Assembly: GCA_037892935.1 (NCBI GenBank)
Contig: JAYXKI010000004.1
Coordinates: 1,488,001-1,552,000 of the forward strand
Length of the DNA stretch: 64,000 nucleotides
Source of the DNA: Phlebopus portentosus
Taxonomy: Eukaryota > Basidiomycota > Agaricomycetes > Boletales > Boletinellaceae
Reading direction: 5' to 3'
The notes beneath the pieces were generated by a model, which was given only the letters and a program-made list of their open reading frames with translations, did not search any database and was not told the DNA's origin. Within the stretch, counting starts at the first letter, position 1, and each line of letters opens with the position of its first letter. Both the position numbers and the translations under genes were made by a program. Of the stretch, positions 11,301-21,234 are shown in pieces.

Positions 11301-13008
11301 GTTTCGTCATCTCAGCCAGGCAGTACTAGTACAAGTTGTACGTATTGCATGTAGCTTTCGCCACTGCCACATTGATTGCACTCTTATGAAACCTTTCTGA
11401 TTGACTTTGTATAGATTCATGGAGACAATGTCAAACTAAACCACCATTGGGTCACTCATATTGTTCAACAGATACAGGACTTTGGGCCCGTATATGGCTT
11501 TTGGACGTTCACGAGTGAACATCTGAATAAAGTTCTTAAGAGCTACTCGACGAACAACCATAACAGTGGGGAAATCGAAACAACCTTCCTGTGTTCCTTC
11601 TGTTGGAATACTTGTCTTTGATAAATGGTAAGCTATCAATTGTTTCTATTTACATCAAAATATCGCTCACAAATGTTTTCTTCATAGTTACATTCTCTTT
11701 CTTCTTCTCCTTCGGACAGCGATGGTGGACTTACTGACCTGGCAAAGCTGATACTGAATGAAGACAGGGATGAGCAAGGAACTGTGGCATCAATCAACTC
11801 GATCGTTCAAGAGGCAGAGGATCGTGCCAGAGACAGTGAGTAGATTTCAGGAAGAACTCATGCATCAACTTAAAGGTGCTATCATTGCTAATTCTTTCTT
11901 TAGTCTCTCTTGGGTTTCAAGCGCCCTTTATTGGTCCAAGCACTTTCAAAGGACTGGACATGGATTTGCAAACCGCTCTACTAACCTTCTACCAGGAAAC
12001 ATACCCAGGCGTGGAGGTTGTCCATCCGGCCAGCTCAGGATGGGATGCAAACTACCTAGTTGGCCGTGCGAGTTTTTATGACTTTATTATCAAGGATGGG
12101 TGGCGCATCTCACCTTCTCTTAAAGCAGACAGGGCACCGAATTCTATCATTCAGATGGAACATGGCAGCCAGCTATATGCTGGCCAAGTCACTTATATTC
12201 TGCAGCACATTCAATTTCGGATTCTCAAACCCATAATCCTTATTTACGTTTGCTGGTTTGTTCGCGCACAGGACATCTGGACTGAAGAATGGGATCCTTA
12301 GTAAGTTACGCATATGTTTCTTTTATCAATTGTTTTTTACTGACAAATCTCACCTCAAGTCCTAAACTCGAGGTGAATTTTTGGAAGTATAATGACTACA
12401 TTAGGGGCGGCCAGGCAGGCCCGCCATCACTGGTTCTACCCTCTTAAATAAAGTCTCAAGCGGCCTGAGCAACTGTGATGACAGGCCCCCCTAGACGATC
12501 TGATGAGGACAAAGATCGACCCAAACCAATCCTAGTTTGGGTGACTATCGGCCTTTCATGAGTAAGTTGTCAGCAAATATCTGGATTGCATATTTTGCTC
12601 ACTACAAGTACACTTCTAATTCAACAGGAAAATGTAATCATATAGGTAAACAAGTCGAGCTGACATATTCCGAACCTCTTAGCCCTTCATCGCATTTGAG
12701 ACCTATCATACAGAATTTGTTTCCACCAATAGCCTGTCGTTTCGTATTTCTTTGGTGATTCCCTTCTTCTTTCCAAAACCTTCAGGGTCTTCGCACTTCA
12801 TTCGGAATGGGGGATCCAAGTGTTTTCCATCAACGAACTTCTGCCTTCACATTTCGTTGACCATGAATGGATAAGGTGGCTTTGTGGGCACTCGATTGTG
12901 AGTTCAACCCAAGTTCACACGCCTTGTGCCAACCTTTTTCTTTCCAGAACTGGCATCGTGTTCTTCCAACAATTCATCGAGGTGACTGTAAACAAGATTG
13001 ATCTATGA
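8396..13008 (+). pseudogene. Plavaka-type (tnp2-like) transposase, multi-exon and decayed, unit 1
   Basis: Exons separated by GT-AG introns read, in order: an N-terminal region; a cysteine motif CPTCRRVY...CSNC (9316-9384); PFFSPRNPSDLRIGLILHFDG (about 9632-9691); LPVHLR/YNLENLLL...TPGPKES; a second Cys-rich block CRVCGFADHGH...CTRC; LPYFDAIRMLVLDPMHNILLG (10573-10635), the hallmark MHN...LG motif of tnp2/Plavaka transposases; FGPVYGFWTFTSEHLNKVLKSY and NNHNSGEIE; and a C-terminal region to 13008. In-frame TGA codons occur at 9614-9616 and near 11113. The ATG at 8396 is a guess, because chromovirus A sits just upstream and more N-terminal exons may lie at 1515-1761. The enzyme would cut and join the element's ends. 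It was probably already inactive before the duplication, since unit 2 shares the stops. Confidence 0.75.
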
Positions 13009-13024
13009 TTTAGCTTGGTGAGTA

Positions 13025-14284
13025 CTAGTGTAAATGCCTCATTTCTTTGAAATAAATTGAACTGACCTCTTCGGAATGGAAAGCCGGCCTGACCCTTTCC
13101 CATATGATCTCTCCTTGGCCACTCCCCTGCAATCCTGCTGCACTGACCATTCGTCCTCTATGAAAGGCATGTTCACTTTCGTCCTCTGTATTGTCCAGCT
13201 TACTGACATAGTCTGATGTCCAGTCCATGTTCAAAACATCCCCAACATCAGCACCATAATGAAGAAGATATTCATCTTGTATCTTTATTCGATCCTGCTT
13301 TTTCTGAACGTGTTTTGTTAGCCTTATCAAACGTGGATGCAGGGATATTTTTGGGTCGCCATATGTACATATCTCTTGGCAAATCAGAACTTACCTGTCG
13401 CCTTCATTGCGTTCGGGCCGCTCTCTTCTTCTTGGCTTTGGCCTTGTCTTTCGCATTCTCATCTGTTGCCAGCTTGTAGCTCTCTTTTCAGTTCCTAAAT
13501 GCGGCCTTTGCGATCTCTAAGATGTCCTGTTCTGTGAAAAGGATGTCTTTAAAATGAATGTCCTTCCTAATTGTATCCTAAAGGCAAGTTTCATATATTT
13601 TCCAAGAGTTCAGAACTAATAACTTACTGCTTGGTCTTTGTACACAAGAGTCATGGCCTGGGTAACTAAACAGCTGTTTATCCCATATGTGACCTCCCTC
13701 ATGAAATCTGGTATCAGAACAATACCATTCTTATCATTACAATGCTCGCCCGGTGCAAGATCTGCCAGTGGTAGATGTGAGTCTTCTTTTGTTCCTGCAA
13801 GCATGCAAAGCGTCTTATTGAGAAGTTTCTGGGCTTTTTAGTTAATGCAAAGCAAGCAGAAAAAGGACTGATAACATACCAGGATCTCTGATCGAACATC
13901 ACATTGCACCTTTGTAAGTTCTTTTTTCTTTGCGCTTGTCAAAAACTGATCATCTGATGCTCAGGATCTCTTCTTAGTTTGTGGTGGATCAATCTCTCCT
14001 TCGATATCGAGGCCTTGCTGGCTAGCCAGCCTCTTCAGTATTGCTCCATAGTGGTCAGATTTTGCTTCAAGGTACTCAATTTTTCGATCTTGCTGTTCAA
14101 TGACTGCTTGGAGTTGCTGAACTTGATTCCTTAGTTGTACTTGTTCAACATCATCAGATGTCGAACCCCAGTCTGAAATGCTTCAAGAATGTGGGGAAGG
14201 TTGGCGGAGGAGTACTTGACTGAAGGAAGCTGTACTGGTGGTTACAGAGCGGGTCGCTGAAGGCTGAGGGGTAGGAGGCAGCAT
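13025..14284 (-). pseudogene. Second gene of the Plavaka-type element: coiled-coil protein, decayed, unit 1
   Basis: Lies tail-to-tail with the transposase gene, only 16 bp apart. Likely ATG at 14284 (MLPPTPQPSATRS). After a 49-bp GTCAAG...CAG intron comes a heptad-rich segment (DDVEQVQLRNQVQQLQAVIE, QDRKIEYLEAKSDHYG), then LTKVQCDVRSEIL, a middle exon with IVLIPDFMREVTYG, and a last exon with IRLTKHVQKKQDRIKIQDEY and RRMVSAAGLQ-like text ending at 13025. An in-frame TGA follows PPQTKKRS. I do not know a named family. Its fixed place beside the transposase suggests an element-encoded accessory or DNA-binding protein, by analogy with CACTA elements. Exon borders past the second exon are approximate. 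Confidence 0.5.
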
Positions 14285-14574
14285 GAGAGCTAGATCAATT
14301 GGGATTGTTTTTTCTTAGTTCTGCATGGCATGGAGATGGGGATGGGTGGAGGGAGGGTATTCCCATACACTATATATCATCTACTAAATATTTTTGTATT
14401 TTTCCAGATTTTATCTACACGAAATCTAGATTATTTGAGCTATGAGGAGAAACAGCAGGCAATATTTGTCATTATTTATACTGAAATATGCAGATCACAT
14501 TATCATTTGTCATATGATCGACACATATGATTGACACTTACATTGTATCTACCATATATAATATTATCTAGCTA

Positions 14575-14788
14575 GAGGTACCGGCAGGCCAACTTAGATG
14601 ATCTGTCGTGATCTGCACTCACCTCCATCTAGATCATCTGAGTTGACCTTTGTTTAGGTAAGTTTAGTGTGCTTTAAATGACCTAAGCACACCCCGAGGT
14701 AGATTACCTAGGTGAGGTTCTCCCAGGTCCACTCAGACCGTCTAAACTCATCTGAGTAGCTCTCCCCAGACAGACACAACACACGGTG
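14575..14788. repeat. Right subterminal repeat region of the Plavaka-type element
   Basis: Carries the same AGATGATCTG / CATCTAGATCATCTG / GACCGTCTAAACTCATCTG vocabulary as the left end and terminates in CACACGGTG followed by the AAA target duplication. The 290 bp between here and the coiled-coil gene show no feature. Confidence 0.65.
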
Positions 14789-15109
14789 AAAGTATAAACC
14801 CGACCAACTGTGATGTGATGTGCTTACCGCATTTGGTCATCCACCCTCCCACAACATTTCAACAGAAATACACATAACACAACACCTCAAATGAAAATTC
14901 TGACTGCATACATTTGTAGGAGGTATCCATACCTACATTTTGTTGGTCTTATTTCCTAAAAATATGGCTATTTGAGCTTCCTATTTAAGGAAGAACCCTG
15001 ACCTTATAAATTTACTCAGAATGCCATTTCTGCATGTTTTGGTACAACTTGAAAATTTTCGACTTAGATTTTTGCCGCTTACATGTGCAAAATTATTATG
15101 TAAAATTTG

Positions 15110-15142
15110 CATTTGTCATACATTTGTCATACATTTGTAATA
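15110..15142. repeat. 11-bp tandem repeat inside the MITE-like element
   Basis: CATTTGTCATA x2 plus CATTTGTAATA, three units. Unit 2 has four units (54502-54545), which accounts for the change in offset from 39392 to 39403. Confidence 0.9.
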
Positions 15143-15417
15143 GCTTTGTCATATCCAAATCAAGTAGTTTTACTTGAAAGACCAGAAAAGTATAGAGTAG
15201 CCAACCAAAGGCTTCAAACCAGCTCTAGGAAGCTAATCTACATTTGCAGAGCTTAAAACTCATGAGTCTCAAGGGAAATAAAACAAAAGTCCTGGGTTGG
15301 GTCAACCAGACCTCAGATTTTTGCCGCAGGGTCCTTCCAAATCGGGTTAAATCAGGGTCTGTTAGGGTCATCAGTCACATGTGACAGGTTGGTCGAGTTT
15401 ATACTTTCCCTACCTTA

Positions 15418-16085
15418 AGTCAGTGCGACATCACCGAGACGGCTCAGGTTGCCATCAAACTTCTTCCTCTTACCGAAGAGCTTCTGTTCCATTCCCGGTC
15501 GCTTTCAGTGCACCACTTTATACCTGGTAAACACTTGCCTTGTATAGCTATGAGAAGTATTTTTAACGGTGCTTTTAACGCAAAAGTAGAAGCTAACGAG
15601 AGAATTATGCTCAGATGCACCGCGAAACTACGACTAATGTTCCGAATGTCACGGACATTATGGCCTTTTCTATCGGACTTCTCATATTTCACGAACCTAT
15701 GGAAAGATTCTATAGAAACACTGCAATCTCGCTAACTGTCACGATCCACGCAACACAACAGTGCACTTTTCGTTCGAAGTCGATGAATACTAAGTCGTAA
15801 GCAGATGCGACGAACAACGTCGACACTGTCCAAGAAGGAAACACGAAATTGCTCAAATTGCCACAGCCGATGTTCGGGTGACTCAGGCAGTTCCTGGGGA
15901 ATAGAACGCCGCGGTACTTGCAGTTGGCCAGAGGGTAATTGTATGGAAGCGGAGAACTGGCCAGGGAGGAAGAGACGTGAGAGCAACACGGAGGAGTCAG
16001 TTATTGGGAAGTTGGAGAGTCGATGATGGTCTGGTGTCATCGAAAAATGCGTAGGCGCCGGGTGAGAACCACCGGACTGCTGAAA
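15418..16085. other. Unassigned sequence between MITE-like element and Crinkler gene
   Basis: Short open frames on both strands, none with a recognisable domain or convincing splice structure. The 3' untranslated part of the Crinkler gene is expected near 16.0 kb. Almost identical in unit 2 (54821-55488). Confidence 0.4.
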
Positions 16086-18053
16086 CTACATAGAATCGAG
16101 CGTCCGCTGCAGAATTCGAAGGTCATCCTGTTTTCGTATTTTGAGATCGGAGATATTGCGACCCGCCATCAACTCTTCGCAAAGCTGAACAGTTGGATAA
16201 GACACTTCACCATCCTTGCCGCCCCAATCAAAGTCAACCAATATCACCGTTTCCCCATTATAGAGTATGTTGGGGCCTCGAAGGTCTCCATGGACCAGAC
16301 CTTCAGCATGGAATGAATCCACGAGATCCCTCATAATACTTTTTAAGCTGTCTCGTTTCTCCTGAGTAATCTCTGCTTTGGCCAGATACTCCACAGGAGC
16401 AATCAAGTCCATGGCAACGGCGAACCATCCACCGGGGAGTTTCTTGTGACCAAGGAGTTTCGGGGCATGATGACGAACGGCGCAAAACCTATGCAAGTCT
16501 ATCGAATACTGACGAGAAAACTTCACAATAATCTCACGGCCGTCGTTTGTCTCAGCCATGAAAAGAAGACGAGAGTCTCGCCAGGGACCAAATCGGCGGA
16601 CAATTCGGAAGCTGAATGGCTCATTTGAAGAGCCGCCCTCTGTAGGAAGATGCGAGATGTACGGGAAACGCATATCGGCGTGTCTATTGATGTCAGGCAT
16701 ACTGGCATCTTCAGTGATTCGTCTGATAAGAACAGTTGCCGCGGCAAAGGCGGCATACAGTGCACTCCGTTGATCCCCCTCGCCTCCAGATGGACAACAA
16801 GACAGCCAAGGAGTGAGACTGACAGCACGAGCCCTGGAATCAACAAACAATATCGCATAAAACCCGACCCACGTATCTATTCCTCATCAGCAAAGTGCGT
16901 GCATACTAATGACCGTTGCAGCTCACCAACAACACTTATACCCATACACGGCGCCCGCCATAGCATCAATTCTTTGTTTGGGCCTCCTAGAGCTTCAGCC
17001 CTCCCACGCGCAGTATATCCGACCATTTGAATATGGATTCCCCCGGTTCCACTGCCACTATTTTTGAACTCGACAACGCCTCCCACCGTCTTATGCTCTG
17101 TCAGGAAGTGGCCGTCCGATATCACCTTATCAATTAAAGCCCTACCAAAGGTGGCATTATTAATGCCATATGCAACGAAAATCTTGTTGATAGCTTCAAG
17201 ACCAGCTCTATTACGACGATCCTCATCCGGATAGGTTAGACACATTTTCTCGGCAAAGTCGTCAATGAGTGAACGACATTGTCCACGCGGTATGCTCGCA
17301 ACGTTGACGGGAAGACCATCGTATGTTCGGAAAGTGTCAAGAAATTCACCAAAGCCATCGAATAGAAGAGAGACTGGAGATACATCGGTATCCGGATTGG
17401 GGATGTCATCGAGGATTCTTTGTTGAGAATTACCCTGAATAGTGGAATACGTCGTAGCAAGTGTTGACGGCGCAATCTCGACAATTTGTTGCTTCTTGAA
17501 GCGTTCGATTTGCACAGAAAGGTCTCCCTCGTCGCGCATGCGTTTAGCTTGATGCAGTTTGTTAGCAGTAGTAACAGTGAAGGCAACGAATGAAAGCTCA
17601 CCCGAGACAACCTGGCGTAACTCGTTCAAATCTGAGGGACACGGAAGTGAGTAAAAGTGAGTCTAGGAGTCAAGCCAGGTACCGGCTTGAAAAGAGGAAG
17701 AAGCGCGACGCACCGGGAACCTCGATAAGCAGTATCTCTTCGGAGGGGGAGAGGGCGAGTTCCGTTGTCTTTTGTCGAATAGCAAGCATTTTGGTTTTGG
17801 TCCGGTCAGTGAAGTCGACGTTACTCAAGTCCTTCTTCAACTGTTCCAAGTCCATCTCTGCGAGCAGTTTTGGGTCCATGCATCTCCACACGGTCAGCAC
17901 TCTAGGAGCGACGTTCCCGAGGACGTCTGGTTGCTCTTCCTTGATCTTCTTTTTCAATTCCTGAATGCGTGCATCGGGGCCGACGATAACAGAAAAGGGA
18001 TCTCCAAAGGCAGCCTTCTTCTCGTGATCGATGAGCAGGCACCAGACTTCCAT
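16086..18053 (-). CDS. Crinkler (CRN)-like protein with C-terminal kinase-like domain, unit 1
   Basis: Three main exons, complement 17714-18053, 16927-17631 and 16086-16876, joined by introns of 82 and 50 bp, give an uninterrupted frame of about 611 aa. A further in-frame 54-nt intron (GTGAGC...GCTAAC...AAG) in exon 2 is likely. N-terminus (1-113) resembles the ubiquitin-like Crinkler header (MEVWCLLIDHEKKAAFGDPF, LKKKIKEEQPD, VLTVWRCMDPK, ending EVPDLNELR). The C-terminus is a protein-kinase-like fold: IIVKF lysine (~467), catalytic loop HGDLRGPN (~544; HGD instead of HRD), DFDWGG (~563) in place of DFG. Such kinase-tailed Crinklers occur in basidiomycetes; substrate unknown. Chromovirus B starts 111 bp upstream of the ATG. 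No signal peptide seen. Confidence 0.75.
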
Positions 18054-18164
18054 GCTGACTGTCGTGATAGAGATAGAGTGCGGCCAAACGCAGAGCCACG
18101 AACGACACGTCATATGGTCACGTGACAGTGTAATAAAATTCCCACACACAGCGGGCAATGATGC

Positions 18165-18582
18165 TGTAAGGACTCGAACATTTTCCTTTTCTTTTCTTAT
18201 GTCATCATTCATTTTAATATTCTTTTTCCTTTTCTTTTATTTTTCTTATGTGCTTATTCACCCAATTGCCGGAACATTCCACAATGTTCTATCACGCTCA
18301 CTAATCATCTCATTCCTTGTCATGTGACTTCCCATTAGAGTAGACCTTTCCCACGTTCAAAGTCTATATAAGTAGATAGTTTGACTCTTTCGTTCCTTGT
18401 CTTTCTATTCTACTTACCTTCACTGCGACATAGGTATCTACTCTTGTATTATTAGTTTGCTGAATTCTACTTACCTTCACTGCGACATAGCGTGCGTATA
18501 GCCCGGCAACTCGCATTAGCTAGTTGTTTATTGTTGTGTTGGCCGCCTCGAGATCGACGCCCATTAGTCTCGCTGCCTAACA
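18165..18582 (+). repeat. 5' LTR of chromovirus B
   Basis: 418 bp, TGTAAGGAC...CCTAACA, two 57-bp units, TATATAA box. The self-priming PBS follows at 18584-18594. The LTR is divergent to the Crinkler gene, whose ATG is 111 bp to the left. Confidence 0.95.
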
Positions 18583-18975
18583 TAATAGAAAGACCTACTC
18601 TCGAACCCATGGGTTAACCACTCGTTCGTCGCTACTTCACGCAGGAGACACATCGACAGTCGACGACCACACCCATCCCGGATTTATCTGAGCAACCCCT
18701 ATCTTGCCCGTCAAGGTCCGACTGACTTTGACGTGTCCCGATAGTTCCCGAAACAATCAATCCTCCAATCATGGCGCTCTGAATCACTCTTCTGTGGAAC
18801 TCGCATCAGACGTTCTCTTGGGTGACTCATAGAGTCCAATCATCATCAAGCATCTCGTTCATCATCTACCTCGGTGCCTTCCAACTAGTCATCAATTTCA
18901 AAGACGAGCCGGTCATCCGAAGTCGGTCCCGTCCGAACACCATCCCAATCCTCGTTCCACCCCCAGCCTATCAAG

Positions 18976-20427
18976 GTGGATCTGACTGACGATCAGCGGG
19001 CAGCTCTCCCGACAAACACTAGGTGGAGCACGTCGCGAGGACAGTATATCGTCAAGTCGGGTGATCAAACCTTCATTGCTTGGTGGGATGAGGCTGTGAA
19101 GAAGTGGTACTCTACCAGAGGGGACAAGTCCCAATATTGGAGAGCAAAACAAGAGGGTGACATAGATGATCCCGCACCCCCTACCCCCACACGATCAACG
19201 GCTTCATTACCAGGGCCATCAACATTGACAGGCCAGATGTCAGCCCCACCTATAGCACCTTCGTTGTCTTTCACTGAACCACGAGAGCCTGCCCCGCTCG
19301 TACCAACAGACGAAGAAGAGGAGGACGAGGAAGGAGAGCAAGAAATGTCACTGTTGAAGGAATCGATAACAGACCTTGCTACAGCGATCACGCTAGCACT
19401 CCAGGCAGCAGGAGAAGGAACGGGCCAAGGATCGAAGTCGAACAAGGTTCATGTCGCCAAGCCCCGAGACTTCAACGAGGAGCACGGATATGTCGACTTC
19501 AAACGAGAGCTGCGCCTATATGTTTATGCATCGGAGTCGGAGTTTAGGACGAGCAAAGCAAAGATCATGTTCGCTCTGTCGTATATGAAGAGCGGTGCTG
19601 CTGCAAGCTGGGCGGAAAGCTACATGAGCGGTGCAATCGACGAACATGGTAGGATAGCATTCAAGGACACTTGGGATGCTTTCCTAAAGAAGCTTAACAC
19701 CTCGTTCGACGACCCAGCCCATTCTCAGAAAGCATTTGAACGACTCGACGCGATGTATCAAGGCGATCTCAATGCAGATGAATTCTTCAACAAGTTTGAC
19801 ATTTGTCGAGTAGACGCTGGACTGGCTACGGAGGCTCACGACGAATGATTGATGAGTCACCTCAAGAGGGCTCTAAACCCGAAGGTGGTTGAAGGTATCA
19901 TGCGCCTACCTAATGAGCCAACAACATATGAGGAATTCAAGAAGGCTGCAGTCAAGGTTGACAGGGTCGAGCGCCAGATTAGAGATCTGATGGCTGAACG
20001 CCGGAGGAAGACGATCAGCTCGACGATCATGAAACCAGCACCACCACCATTGAAACGTCCAACACCACCTCAACAAGCAGCTCACCCCTTCGCTCCACCC
20101 GCCCAAGATCGTCGTGACGCCACTGGAGTAACGTATGGAGGCTTAGGTCAGCCAATGGATGTGATGATGAACCAGGCACGCCGTACACGCACTTGCTATA
20201 AGTGTGGTCAGGTAGGCCACTACATCCGGGAATGCCCCTGAGGCCGTGAAGCGATACATGCAATTATTGCGGCCTTTGTTCCAGCAGACAGAAAGGCGCT
20301 CTTCGAGGAACTTGGCCAAGCAAAGGAATCCTCCTTTGAAGAGGTCGACGACGTCGATGTACAAGCGGTACCCACTGATCTGGAAGAACTCGTGGAAGGT
20401 GAGAGTTTTCCAGAAGACCAGATGTAG
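18976..20427 (+). pseudogene. gag of chromovirus B, two stops
   Basis: Recognisable from VDLTDDQRAALP to the TAG at 20425-20427. TGA at 19846-19848 replaces a TGG codon (G to A, shared with E) and TGA at 20239-20241 replaces CGA (B only). CCHC knuckle CYKCGQVGHYIREC is intact. The upstream start codon used by C is ACG here (18904-18906), and the slippery heptamer is altered to GAGTTTT, so both start and frameshift signals look degraded. Confidence 0.88.
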
Positions 20428-21234
20428 ACGTCGGAACGACTGGTCGATCACCTAAAGGATTCTTTTTGTCAGACTCGTTAAAATATAATCATCCTGTTGT
20501 ACAATACCAAGATGCGAATATCAGCAACGGTTTCACCCTTCAAAAACTCCTTACCGATGTAATACCTGATGAACCTGAAGCGGACGACGATGACTTTGAC
20601 GTCTACACAGATTTGTTGGTTAGAAAAGTGAATGCGCAAGCAGGTGATTCAAACGAGCTTAGTGTGGAAGAGCGGAATCAAACCGCTATAAAAAATGAGG
20701 TTGAGGCGGAAGCACCTTACCACGAGAACGTTGTTGCTCAGGCGAACGATACTGAAGCAGTATGGGATGTGGTTGGCAGACGCGCGGCTGAGGTATGGCG
20801 CGAGGGCATAGTGGACGCAGATCAATTCGTCCGGAGGGAGGGAGGAAAAGAGTTGGATGCCTTCATTAGCATTGTACATCCAAAAGTAGCAGGCGATGAT
20901 GAAGTAGATTTGTCAAACCCTCTACTTGAAGAGGAGAACTTCATCGATGCTCATGCACTAATTGACTCGGGATGCACGGGTTTATGTATCGACGAGGGTT
21001 TTGTCAAACGATACGGTTTCCCCACCCAAAGGTACATTCGGCCTAGACCAGTCTTCAATGCTGATGGAACAAGCAATGAGGCGGGATTGATCAAGGAATA
21101 TGTAGTCGTAAGAATGTTCTTTGGGAAACATGAGGAGGACATCCAACTGGCGGTGACATCTTTAGCATCGAGCAACATCTTCCTCGGACATGACTGGTTG
21201 ACGAAACACAATCCTGAGATCGACTGGAGGTCGG

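Larger units (their letters stand above)
1110..14788 (+). mobile_element. Plavaka/EnSpm (CACTA)-type DNA transposon, unit 1, carrying nested chromovirus A
   Basis: Ends are CACCGCGTGTTG (1110-1121) and its near reverse complement CAACACACGGTG (14777-14788). They are flanked by AAA on both sides (1107-1109, 14789-14791), the 3-bp target duplication typical of EnSpm/CACTA elements. Subterminal regions are packed with AGATGATCTG-like words in both orientations. The body encodes a decayed tnp2/Plavaka-like transposase on the plus strand and a convergent coiled-coil gene on the minus strand. Subtracting chromovirus A and its TSD gives about 7.1 kb. In-frame stops in the transposase suggest it is no longer autonomous. 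Confidence 0.8.
1097..15417. mobile_element. MITE-like TIR element, split by the Plavaka-type transposon (unit 1)
   Basis: The left end AGGTAGGGAAA (1099-1109) is followed by the inserted transposon. The sequence resumes at 14789 with AAAGTATAAACCCGACCAAC. The right end at 15380-15415 is the reverse complement of that reconstituted left end, giving a TIR of about 29 bp, AGGTAGGGAAAGTATAAAC plus YCGACCAAC. Both ends abut TA (1097-1098 and 15416-15417), compatible with a TA target duplication. Without the insertion the element is about 635 bp, AT-rich and non-coding. This suggests a non-autonomous DNA element, possibly Tc1/mariner-like judging only from TA. The palindromic nature of TA makes the exact boundary uncertain. 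Confidence 0.7.

Noticed and set aside
16834..16926. A 93-bp intron ending at TTCCAG in the Crinkler gene
   Set aside because: It breaks the frame. The 50-bp intron ending at GAATAG keeps the frame and gives VVDTWVGFYAILFVDS.
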